Of a stretch of 64,000 nucleotides of DNA, positions 44,893 to 53,029 are shown piece by piece. Position numbers and translations under genes: made by a program. Source of the DNA: Niabella ginsenosidivorans (GTDB lineage Bacteria; Bacteroidota; Bacteroidia; Chitinophagales; Chitinophagaceae). Position 1 is the first letter of the stretch. The number at the start of each line of letters is the position of its first letter. The notes under the pieces are model-generated. The model did no database searches, had not been told where the DNA came from, and was given only the letters and a program-made list of their open reading frames with translations. Location of the stretch: the NCBI RefSeq assembly GCF_001654455.1, contig NZ_CP015772.1:2604001-2668000 (forward strand). Reading direction: 5' to 3'.

Positions 44893-45768
44893 ATGAGCCG
44901 AATCGCAGAATCGGAATTAATTATCAATAACCGGGGGGCTATTTACCACCTGGACCTCCGGCCGGAAGAACTGGCCGATACCGTAGTAACCGTGGGAGAT
45001 CCGGACCGGGTGCAGGAATTCAGCAAATATTTTGACAATATAGATGTAAAACGCCAGCACCGGGAGTTTGTAACCCATACCGGAACCATTGGCGGCAAGC
45101 GGCTTACGGTGCTTTCCTCGGGCATAGGGCCGGACAATATCGATATTGTGCTGAACGAGCTGGATGCATTGGTCAATATCAACTTTGAAACCCGGGAAAT
45201 AAACCCGGTATTCAGATCGCTTAATATTATCCGCGTTGGCACATCCGGCGCCCTGCAGGCAGATATTCCGGTAGATAGCTTTGTAGCTTCCACCCATGGG
45301 CTGGGACTTGATAATTTACTGAATTTTTACCGCCCGGAAGAAACGGATGAGGAAACACAGCTCCTTCAGTCCTTTGTTACGCATGTGCAGATGCAGGGCC
45401 TCAGCGCACCTTATATTACAGGTGCCGCCCCCTCCCTGCTGAAACATTTTGTAGAGGGCTTTCACCAGGGCATTACCGTTACCTGCCCGGGGTTCTATGG
45501 CCCGCAGGGACGCGTACTGCGGTTAGGGGTGCGGAACCCGCAACTCATCGATCGCCTAACGGATTTCCGTTTCGGCCAGCACCGCATCACCAATTTTGAA
45601 ATGGAAACCTCGGCCATCTTTGGGTTGGGACGGTTACTGGGCCATAATTGCCTGGCCCTAAACGCCATTGTGGCCAATCGCATTGTTAAGGAGTTCAGCA
45701 AGGATAACAAGGCGGCTGTTGAACAACTGATCATCAGATTTCTGGAAATTTTTAAAAATCATTTTTAA
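44893..45768 (+). CDS. Nucleoside phosphorylase (uridine phosphorylase-like)
   Basis: The 291-residue protein is a hexameric-type nucleoside phosphorylase: TVVTVGDPDRVQEFSKYF at the phosphate site, HTGTIGGKRLTVLSSGIGPD, NIIRVGTSGALQADIPVDSF with the RxGTSG phosphate/ribose motif, and NFEMETSAIFGLGRLLGHNC near the base site. It would cleave a nucleoside with phosphate to base and ribose-1-phosphate for salvage. Uridine is the best guess from the motif style. It stands 115 bp before dapF. Confidence 0.85.
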   Translation: MSRIAESELIINNRGAIYHLDLRPEELADTVVTVGDPDRVQEFSKYFDNIDVKRQHREFVTHTGTIGGKRLTVLSSGIGPDNIDIVLNELDALVNINFETREINPVFRSLNIIRVGTSGALQADIPVDSFVASTHGLGLDNLLNFYRPEETDEETQLLQSFVTHVQMQGLSAPYITGAAPSLLKHFVEGFHQGITVTCPGFYGPQGRVLRLGVRNPQLIDRLTDFRFGQHRITNFEMETSAIFGLGRLLGHNCLALNAIVANRIVKEFSKDNKAAVEQLIIRFLEIFKNHF

Positions 45769-45883
45769 ACCGGCGGCAAAACAGGTTGCAGCTTCCTTGC
45801 TACGCTCAGTTCATCGTTCCGCTATAATGGCATCAGCACGTTCCAATGAACCATGAACTATGAACTATTAACTATTATCAACA

Positions 45884-46675
45884 ATGGAAATAACATTTTA
45901 CAAATACCAGGGCACGGGAAACGATTTTGTGCTGGCAGATAACCGGCGGAACCATTGTTCCCGTCTCACAGAAGAACAGATAAAACACATCTGCGACCGG
46001 CGTTTTGGCATCGGTGCAGACGGGTTCATGTTATTAAATGAAAAAGAAGGCTATGATTTTGAAATGGTCTACTATAATGCAGACGGGTGGGAAGGAAGCA
46101 TGTGTGGTAATGGTGGGCGCTGTATTGTAAAATTTGCAAACGACCTGGGCATTAAAAAAAACAGGTATGTATTCCTGGCCACAGACGGGCCACATGAGGC
46201 CACTCTTGAGGGGGATGCGGTTTCCCTGAAAATGAAAGATGTGGAGGGCATCCGGAAATACAAAACAGATTCGGTGCTTAATACCGGGTCTCCGCATTAT
46301 GTGCAACTGGAGCCGGACGTCATGAGCCTGGATGTAGTTAAAGAAGGGCAAAGAATCCGTTACAGCAAAGAATATACAGATGAAGGCATTAATGTAAACT
46401 TTGTGCAGGTAAAAGAAGACGGCAGCCTGATCGTTCGTACCTATGAGCGCGGCGTGGAAAATGAAACCTACTCCTGTGGCACCGGTGTAACCGCTGCAGC
46501 GCTGGTATTTCATCATAACGACAACGGATTTAACTCGATAGATATTGAGACCATCGGAGGAAAGCTGAATGTCCGCTATCACCGGGAACTGGATGGTTCC
46601 TTTAACAACATCTGGCTGAAAGGCCCTGCCCTGCAGGTATTTAAGGGCACCATAAATATAACAGGACATGATTAA
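45884..46675 (+). CDS. dapF: Diaminopimelate epimerase
   Basis: The 263-residue protein converts LL-diaminopimelate to the meso form for lysine and peptidoglycan synthesis. The two catalytic cysteines sit in MCGNGGRC and SCGTGVTAAAL. Other motifs are KYQGTGNDFVLADNR, FGIGADGFMLL and NTGSPHYV. Length is normal. The stop overlaps the next gene start by eight bases. The 50 bases before the start contain degenerate ACTATGAACTATTAACTATT repeats. Confidence 0.96.
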   Translation: MEITFYKYQGTGNDFVLADNRRNHCSRLTEEQIKHICDRRFGIGADGFMLLNEKEGYDFEMVYYNADGWEGSMCGNGGRCIVKFANDLGIKKNRYVFLATDGPHEATLEGDAVSLKMKDVEGIRKYKTDSVLNTGSPHYVQLEPDVMSLDVVKEGQRIRYSKEYTDEGINVNFVQVKEDGSLIVRTYERGVENETYSCGTGVTAAALVFHHNDNGFNSIDIETIGGKLNVRYHRELDGSFNNIWLKGPALQVFKGTINITGHD

Positions 46676-47606
46676 GTATTTCAAAAATATCGACCATGAA
46701 ACGGTTGAGATCTCTGAGCCGGAAAATGACAGCTGGGTCAATGTGGTTCCCCCTCTAAAGCAGGAAGAGTTCTATGAGCTTTCTGAAAAGCTGGAGATCC
46801 CCATTGACTTTTTAACAGATTCGCTGGATATAGATGAACGCAGCCGCTTTGAGGAAGACGATAACGTAAAACTGCTTGTAATAAAAACCCCTACAGATAA
46901 TAATTCCTTTAACGAAAGCGATGCGGATTATATTACCATTCCCATCATCATTATCCTTACCCATAACCATATTGTAACCGTTAATTCCTTTGAGAACCCC
47001 GCCATTAAAAAATTCCTGACCACATTTCAAAACCGTCAGCCGGATAAAAAAAGCCTTATGGTGGTCAAGATCATTGAAAAGATCATCCAGAATTTTATGG
47101 AATACCTGAAGGAAATTAACCGGAAGCGGGGCATCATTGAACGGAATTTTTATACCGATCATAAAAATGAGCACCTGCAGGAACTGATGCGCTTACAAAA
47201 AAGCCTGGTGTATTTTGTAGCAGCGCTTCGTTCCAATGAGCTGCTGCTGGCCAAATTACAACGTACCGGATTCCTGAGCCTTACCGAAGAAGAGACTGAA
47301 TCACTCGAAGACCTGATGGTAGATAACTCACAGGCATTGGAAATGGCAAACATATATACCAATATTTTAAACAGCAGTATGACCACCTTTGGCCATGTTA
47401 TTGCCAACAACCAGAACCTGTATTTAAAAAAGCTGGTTATAGTCATTATACTTTTAAGCATACCGCTTTTAACCGCCTGTATTTTCAGCATGAACGTGTA
47501 CAACGGGCTTGAAGGGGCTGCCTACCCGTTCTATATTATTGCTTCTTTCTCATTCCTAGTTATACTTGTACTGGCCCTGCTGGCCTTCAGAAAAAAACTA
47601 TTCTAA
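46668..47606 (+). CDS. CorA-family divalent metal ion transporter with variant GMN motif
   Basis: The 312-residue protein has a long charged cytoplasmic domain and two C-terminal membrane helices: LVIVIILLSIPLLTACIFSM and FYIIASFSFLVILVLALLAF. The pore motif, normally GMN, reads FSMNVYNGLEG here, with Ser in place of Gly. Family members without Gly have been linked to altered ion selectivity or to other roles, so Mg2+ transport is not certain. It overlaps dapF by eight bases and shares a base with the NUDIX gene. Confidence 0.9.
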   Translation: MIKYFKNIDHETVEISEPENDSWVNVVPPLKQEEFYELSEKLEIPIDFLTDSLDIDERSRFEEDDNVKLLVIKTPTDNNSFNESDADYITIPIIIILTHNHIVTVNSFENPAIKKFLTTFQNRQPDKKSLMVVKIIEKIIQNFMEYLKEINRKRGIIERNFYTDHKNEHLQELMRLQKSLVYFVAALRSNELLLAKLQRTGFLSLTEEETESLEDLMVDNSQALEMANIYTNILNSSMTTFGHVIANNQNLYLKKLVIVIILLSIPLLTACIFSMNVYNGLEGAAYPFYIIASFSFLVILVLALLAFRKKLF

Positions 47607-48055
47607 TGGTGTTAATGGCTTTCAACATCCGGGTTTACGGGGTCCTGGTCAATGATAACAAACAGGTTCTGGTAAGTGATGAACGGATACTGAATAATGA
47701 TGAAGTAACCAAATTCCCCGGCGGCGGTCTTGAGCTGGGAGAAGGACCTGTAGACTGCCTGGTACGGGAATGCAGGGAGGAAATGAATGCGGAGGTAAAA
47801 GTGACCGGGCATTTATACACAACAGACTTCTTTCAGCAGTCTGCTTTTAATGAGCAGCACCAGCTTATTTCCATTTATTACCTGCTGGCACCCGTTACCC
47901 CGCTTATGTACCCGGTTAGCAACGGCGCTCCTGTTTTCCCGGATCATGTATCAGAAAATTTCCGTTTTATTGACTGGGATTATTTTTCACCGGGCACAAT
48001 GACATTGCCTGTTGATAAAATTGCCGCGCAGGTACTTAAAGAGAAATACGGTTGA
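47606..48055 (+). CDS. NUDIX hydrolase
   Basis: The 149-residue protein has the NUDIX box FPGGGLELGEGPVDCLVREC followed by REEMNAEVKV; the core GX5EX7REUXEE is intact with Asn at the usual Gly. It cleaves a nucleoside diphosphate linked to another moiety; the substrate is unknown. A start at the ATG three codons later (47615) is also plausible. It is the third gene of the dapF operon and converges with the TolC gene. Confidence 0.9.
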   Translation: MVLMAFNIRVYGVLVNDNKQVLVSDERILNNDEVTKFPGGGLELGEGPVDCLVRECREEMNAEVKVTGHLYTTDFFQQSAFNEQHQLISIYYLLAPVTPLMYPVSNGAPVFPDHVSENFRFIDWDYFSPGTMTLPVDKIAAQVLKEKYG

Positions 48056-48058
48056 GGA

Positions 48059-49378
48059 TCAATGCTTCATTTCCTCCGGGGAAATGCCCTGGTAATAATT
48101 GTAGATCTTCACACGCAGCAGGTATTCATACCTGCCCCCTATCAGGTCTATGTTTGCGCGGTCCAGGTTTGTTTTTACGGTTAAGTATTCAACAGAATTC
48201 CATACGCCCACATTAAACCGGGCCTCTGCGGCCTGGTAAGATTGCTGCAATGCAGTTACACGTTCCAGTAATTTTTTATACCGGTCATATGCGGCGGTCA
48301 TATTAATATATGCCGTTTGAATATTCTGCTGCAGCTCTGTTTTTGTTGCCTGATCGTTCTGCTGCGCATCCTTTAGAAATAATTTTGCTGTTTTTACATT
48401 GTTCCTTGCCTGTAAATTATTAAAAATGGGTATAGACAGGGTGAGCCCTATATTTTTGTTGCTGTTATTTTTGAGCTGGTCAGTAAGACGGCCTCCGGAT
48501 TGTGCATAATTACTTCCAAGCCCATAACCCATGCTCAGGGAAGGATATAATTGCGACCGGGCAGCCTTTAAACCGTATTCTGCGCTCTTAAGGGAAAACT
48601 CCGCCACTTTTACCTGGGAAAAGCGCTCCAGGGCGCTATGATAGGCCGTATTGGCATCTGTGGCCACTTTTTCAAACAGGTCAGGAACGGCGATCCGTTC
48701 AAATACGATGCTGCTGTCATAAGGAATATTCATATTCTGGCAAATGGCAATCTTGCTGTTTTCCACATCTCTTTTTGCGTTAATGATAGACGCCTCATCA
48801 TTTGCGTACTGCCCCTGCAGGTCAAACAGGTCTGAAGGTTTTATAGCCCCGCTGGAGTCCATTACTGTCAGCCGTTTTACCTGTTTTTCAGACAACGTTG
48901 CCTGACTAATGCTTTGTGTAAGCAGGTCCTGTGCATTCATAAACTGCAGGTATGCCAGTATGGTGTTAAGTGTGATATTATCTTTTTGTTGCTGCCAGCT
49001 CATCTTTGATGCCTGTGCATTCATTGATAACTGCCTGGCTGTGTTCTGCAGGTAGCCCCCCCGGAAAAGCGCTACATCCCCTCCTATATTATAACTACCG
49101 GAATAGAAGTTATTATCCACATAGCTGTTTGTGGTATTATCAATACTACGTCCAAAAAACCAGCCATGGTTTACGGAGGCATTCAGGTTGGGCAGCATAT
49201 TCAGCCGTGCCTGTTTCCTGCTGATCTCATCCCGTCCGGCCTGGTTCTCAGCCTGGCTAACCAGCAGGTTGTTTTTAAGGGCAATATCAATGCATTGTTC
49301 CAGTGTGTACGTTGTTTGCTGCGCCCTTATTCCCATACTAATGCCTATGCAGCCCAAAATGACAAAAAATCTTTTCAT
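48059..49378 (-). CDS. TolC-family outer-membrane efflux protein
   Basis: The 439-residue protein has a signal peptide (MKRFFVILGCIGISMGIRAQ) and two OEP repeats with long coiled-coil regions: TLEQCIDIALKNNLLVSQAE and DEISRKQARLNMLPNLNASV begin the first, and AEFSLKSAEYGLKAARSQLY with PSLSMGYGLGSNYAQSGG the second. TolC-type trimers form the outer-membrane duct of tripartite exporters. It follows the ABC ATPase by 11 bp, so both are one operon, and it probably serves the permeases upstream. No membrane-fusion protein (HlyD/MacA type) is seen in the window. Confidence 0.94.
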   Translation of the reverse strand: MKRFFVILGCIGISMGIRAQQTTYTLEQCIDIALKNNLLVSQAENQAGRDEISRKQARLNMLPNLNASVNHGWFFGRSIDNTTNSYVDNNFYSGSYNIGGDVALFRGGYLQNTARQLSMNAQASKMSWQQQKDNITLNTILAYLQFMNAQDLLTQSISQATLSEKQVKRLTVMDSSGAIKPSDLFDLQGQYANDEASIINAKRDVENSKIAICQNMNIPYDSSIVFERIAVPDLFEKVATDANTAYHSALERFSQVKVAEFSLKSAEYGLKAARSQLYPSLSMGYGLGSNYAQSGGRLTDQLKNNSNKNIGLTLSIPIFNNLQARNNVKTAKLFLKDAQQNDQATKTELQQNIQTAYINMTAAYDRYKKLLERVTALQQSYQAAEARFNVGVWNSVEYLTVKTNLDRANIDLIGGRYEYLLRVKIYNYYQGISPEEMKH

Positions 49379-49389
49379 AACGTCCCTCT

Positions 49390-50064
49390 TTATCTTGCAC
49401 TTTTATCAATATGCCCGTCTAATAAATGAATAATGCGCGCTCCGTATTCTGCATTTTTTTCTGAATGGGTTACCTGTATAATGGTTACCCCCTCCTGGTT
49501 CAGCTGTTTAAACAGCTCCATAATTTCTGCTCCCTGTTTTGAGTTCAGGTTACCGGTGGGCTCGTCTGCCAGTAATAATTTCGGGCTGCCGATCAGCGCT
49601 CTTGCAATACCCACCAATTGCTGCTGGCCACCGGATAACTGGGTGGGGAACAGGTCTTTTTTACCAACAATATTAAAACGGTCCAGCATATCGGCTACCA
49701 TGGCTTTGCGTTCTGATGTTTTAATTCCTTTATACAACAGCGGCGTTTCAATATTTTCATAAACAGTGAGCTCATCAATCAAATGATAGGCCTGGAACAC
49801 AAATCCGATATATTGTTTGTACAAAGCGGTACGCTGTTTTTCTTTAAGCGTCTGTACCGCTTCGCCCATAAAATGATATTCGCCTTCATCAAAATCATCC
49901 AGCATGCCAATTACATTCAGCAAGGTAGATTTACCGGAGCCGGAGGGCCCCATCACTGATACAAATTCCCCTTCATCAATATCCAGGTGAATATCCTTTA
50001 ATAAAAAAGTGCGATTGATTCCTGTATTCACCCACTTGTAAATTCCTTTTAATGATAATAACAT
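49390..50064 (-). CDS. ABC transporter ATP-binding protein (MacB/LolD type)
   Basis: The 224-residue ATPase has Walker A GPSGSGKSTLLN, signature LSGGQQQLVGIARAL (with the extra Q), Walker B LLLADEPTGNLNSKQG and the H-loop VTHSEKNAEYG. These are the features of MacB/LolD/FtsE-type ATPases which pair with FtsX-like permeases. It is the only ATPase in the window, so it probably drives all permeases encoded upstream. A sigma-54-like promoter lies 113 bp before its start. Confidence 0.95.
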   Translation of the reverse strand: MLLSLKGIYKWVNTGINRTFLLKDIHLDIDEGEFVSVMGPSGSGKSTLLNVIGMLDDFDEGEYHFMGEAVQTLKEKQRTALYKQYIGFVFQAYHLIDELTVYENIETPLLYKGIKTSERKAMVADMLDRFNIVGKKDLFPTQLSGGQQQLVGIARALIGSPKLLLADEPTGNLNSKQGAEIMELFKQLNQEGVTIIQVTHSEKNAEYGARIIHLLDGHIDKSAR

Positions 50065-50176
50065 GATATATAAGATTTGAGTTTTCAGTGATCAGTCCCG
50101 ATGGCTATCGGGATCAGCATTCGGCACCTCGCATAGCAACGGCCCACCAATTCCAGGCCCACCCCCCCTATAGGTC

Positions 50177-50192
50177 TTCAATCCGGGTGCCA
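50177..50192 (-). promoter_or_regulatory. Sigma-54-like -24/-12 promoter of the ATPase-TolC operon
   Basis: The minus strand reads TGGCACCCGGATTGAA, against the consensus TGGCAC-N5-TTGCW; the -24 GG, CAC and -12 TTG are exact and the C after TTG is A. Spacing between GG and the -12 G is right. The paired 17-bp boxes 54 bp upstream support it. Confidence 0.65.
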
Positions 50193-50245
50193 TTAACACA
50201 AAATATTATAAATCATAAAGTTAAGGTGATTTATTTTCAAAACAA

Positions 50246-50284
50246 TGTCCGTTATTAAAACAGGAGGTGTCCGGTTTTGATACA
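50246..50284. promoter_or_regulatory. Paired 17-bp boxes, putative enhancer-binding sites
   Basis: TGTCCGTTATTAAAACA (50246-50262) and TGTCCGGTTTTGATACA (50268-50284) follow the pattern TGTCCGKTWTTRAnACA. Their starts are 22 bp apart, about two DNA turns. The second box is identical to that at 58499-58515. The position upstream of a sigma-54-like promoter suits binding of an NtrC-class activator. Confidence 0.65.
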
Positions 50285-50512
50285 GTTAAGCGGATGTACG
50301 CCAGTAATCAGAATTGAGAGATAAGTTCCTGTAGCGCCGATATCGGAATCAGTTATCAGTTATCCTTCTGCCCTTACTTACTATTTACTATTCACATCAC
50401 CGCTCCATCCATTTTACATTTCAAATTCAACATTCTGTATTCTACATTTATCCTTTCCCTTTTCACATTTATTATTAGTTATTCCTTATTTCATATTTTA
50501 CATTTCCTCCGC

Positions 50513-52930
50513 TCACTCCGTTCGCAATGTTTCGACGGGGTTGGTATATGCCGCCTTTATTGCCTGTGCGCTTACTGTTATAATTGCAATACAGAGCGCA
50601 GTCATTCCAGCCACGGCAAATACCCACCAGGTAACAGGTACCCGGTAGGTAAAATGCTGCAGCCACTTGTTCAATACCCATAAGGCAATTGGCGTTGCTA
50701 TAATTATTGCTATAAAAACCGGCTGAATAAACTCCCTGCTTACTAACATAGCAATACTGCTTACGGAAGCGCCCAACATCTTGCGCACACCGATCTCCCG
50801 GGTACGCTGCCCCACTATGATAAAGGCCATTCCGAACAGCCCCATACAGGACAACACAACAGCTATAACAGCAGCTACCGTAAACATCCTGGACAACTGC
50901 TGCTCCGACCGGTACCAGCGGTCTACATTCTCACTTACAAAGGAGCCCCGGAACTCCGCGCCAGGCTCGGCTTCCTTATAGGCCTTTTTAATAAGGTCCA
51001 TAGTGGCAACGGGGTTTTTAGTGTTAATACGTATCAACAGGTAACTGTCAGATGCTTTATTGACGCCAATGGTTAACGGCGCTCTTTTATTATACATGGA
51101 GTACAACTGGAAATCCGGAATAACACCTACAATGACCCAGGGAGCTTGGGAACTGTCATATAAAACCTTCCGCCCGATCGGATCACCGATGCCCAATTGC
51201 TTTGCCATACTTTCGGTTACAATAACATTATTTGATGTGTCGGACGCATATTCCACTGAAAAATCTCTTCCTGACTTTAAAGGAATTCCAAGTGTCCTGA
51301 CAATATCAAAATCAGCAGACATAAAATTCGTGAAAACGGTGCGGCCGTTAAAATCGAATCCAAAGCCGGTGGTAGATGTACTGCCATCTTCTCCCAGGCC
51401 CAGGTTAACCGAGCTTGCCGAAATACTTTCAACAGAAGATTGTGCCGACAGCAGGGTGCGCATTTTTGTTACTACCGCATGTCCATTTTCCGTTCCTTTG
51501 ATGGGAACAGAAACAAGGGCATCTTTATTATAGCCCAGCGGCGCTTTACGTAAATGCTGGAATTGCCGGTATATAATAAGGGTAGCGCAAATCAATACCA
51601 CGGCAATCACAAACTGCACCACAATCAGTGCATTTCTGAGAAGCCCTTTTCTTTTAACACTTAATTTTCCTTTTAACACTTCCGTGGTTTTTAACCGCGC
51701 CATTAAAACAGATGGATACCCGGAAGCGATCAATGAAATAAGAAAGGTCAATAACAGTAACGAGAATAGTACTACAGGATTTAAAAATAAAGAAGCATCA
51801 ATATTTGCACCAAATAACTGGTTGAACTTATTCATCAACAGTAACGCAATTCCAGAACCCGATAGTACTGAAAGCAATATCATAAGAAAACTCTCACTCC
51901 AAACCTGGAGCCATACCTGCCTTTTTTGAGCTCCAAGGCATTTGCGTACCCCTATTTCTTTTGTGCGCGTTAAAGAAACACCTATGTTCAGATTTACAAA
52001 GTTAAAACAGGCAATTAACAGCATTACCGAGGCAATCAATATCAACACAAATAAAAAAGGTTTGCTCACGGCATTATTGGATCCCATTTCACTATTAAAA
52101 TGAAGCTCCTTCACTGGTAAAGCGCCCATGCCCACATAATTGCCATTCGCATCTTTAAAAAACCCCGATTTTCTTGCGTAGGCGGTATCGCTCATTCCGT
52201 TCCGCAGTGCTATATATTGCAGGCGTTTTTCAAAATCAGCTACATTAGCGCCGGGGGTGAGCTTTACATAAAGATCGGCGCTGGTCCAGTTCCACTTATT
52301 CTTAACTTCCGCATAATCCGGGTGCAATTGGTAAGATGCCAACAGGTCAAAATCCAAAGAGCTGTTTTTGGGCAGGTCTTTTACCACAGCAGAAACCGTG
52401 AGGGTCACCCATTTATCCCAGATATTGACCTCCATTTTTTTACCTACCGGGTCTTCTGTTCCAAAGATCCGTTTTGCAGCCGCTGCTGTCAGCACCAGGT
52501 CATTAGAAGAACCCAGGGGTGTTTGGCGGTTCCCCGCCACTACCGGCAATGAAAACAGGTTGATAAAGTCCGTACCCACCAATCGTACATTCTGGCTCAT
52601 CTCTTTTTTTTCATAACGGATGGCACGTCCGCCCCATATGAAAAGTGACGCCTGCTCCACTCCTATATTCTCTTTTTTAACGGCCGCTTCAATGGGATAA
52701 GGCATGGAAGCGGAGTATACTTTTCCTTCCGGTTGATTACTGAAACTGTAAACTTTATAAAGACGTCCCTGATCCGGATAAAAATTATCGAATGAAAACT
52801 CAAAACGAACCCGCAACAGTAGCAAAATGGCACAGGCAAACGCCACTGTAAGCCCAATGATATTAATGGCCGTTGCCAGCCGGTTCTTTTTAAATGTTCT
52901 GATTAAGGTTTTTAAATAATTCTGGAGCAT
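50513..52930 (-). CDS. FtsX/MacB-type ABC permease (permease 1)
   Basis: The 805-residue permease has a first membrane helix (ATAINIIGLTVAFACAILLL) after an N-terminal TFKKNRLATAIN, a MacB-type periplasmic domain (about 50-280), three helices beginning LFVLILIASVMLLIACFNFV with the loop ETGVRKCLGAQKRQ-like REIGVRKMLGAS in the second half, a second periplasmic domain (about 460-660) and a final FtsX bundle with MTALCIAIITVSAQAIKAAY. It ends NPVETLRTE, as its paralogues do. Such double-FtsX permeases in Bacteroidota are linked to resistance to antimicrobial peptides or export of lipid-like compounds; no substrate is evident. Confidence 0.93.
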   Translation of the reverse strand: MLQNYLKTLIRTFKKNRLATAINIIGLTVAFACAILLLLRVRFEFSFDNFYPDQGRLYKVYSFSNQPEGKVYSASMPYPIEAAVKKENIGVEQASLFIWGGRAIRYEKKEMSQNVRLVGTDFINLFSLPVVAGNRQTPLGSSNDLVLTAAAAKRIFGTEDPVGKKMEVNIWDKWVTLTVSAVVKDLPKNSSLDFDLLASYQLHPDYAEVKNKWNWTSADLYVKLTPGANVADFEKRLQYIALRNGMSDTAYARKSGFFKDANGNYVGMGALPVKELHFNSEMGSNNAVSKPFLFVLILIASVMLLIACFNFVNLNIGVSLTRTKEIGVRKCLGAQKRQVWLQVWSESFLMILLSVLSGSGIALLLMNKFNQLFGANIDASLFLNPVVLFSLLLLTFLISLIASGYPSVLMARLKTTEVLKGKLSVKRKGLLRNALIVVQFVIAVVLICATLIIYRQFQHLRKAPLGYNKDALVSVPIKGTENGHAVVTKMRTLLSAQSSVESISASSVNLGLGEDGSTSTTGFGFDFNGRTVFTNFMSADFDIVRTLGIPLKSGRDFSVEYASDTSNNVIVTESMAKQLGIGDPIGRKVLYDSSQAPWVIVGVIPDFQLYSMYNKRAPLTIGVNKASDSYLLIRINTKNPVATMDLIKKAYKEAEPGAEFRGSFVSENVDRWYRSEQQLSRMFTVAAVIAVVLSCMGLFGMAFIIVGQRTREIGVRKMLGASVSSIAMLVSREFIQPVFIAIIIATPIALWVLNKWLQHFTYRVPVTWWVFAVAGMTALCIAIITVSAQAIKAAYTNPVETLRTE

Positions 52931-53029
52931 TGAGATTTGAGTTTTCAGTTTTCAGTTATCAGACATTGTTCACTTTTCACCATTCACTATTCACTTCCTC
53001 ATTTATTATTTCCTATTCCTTATTTCATC

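Larger units (their letters stand above)
50065..50512. other. Regulatory spacer between ATPase and permease 1
   Basis: The 448 bp hold the sigma-54-like promoter at 50177-50192, two 17-bp boxes at 50246-50284, an inverted repeat around 50098-50113 (CCCGAT/ATCGGG) and, next to permease 1, a 98-bp low-complexity AT-rich spacer (50410-50507) that recurs at 59621-59718. Confidence 0.7.

Noticed and set aside
46034-46741. 235-residue minus-strand frame over dapF
   Set aside because: It mirrors dapF in the opposite strand; dapF carries both catalytic cysteines, the antisense product has no recognisable family.
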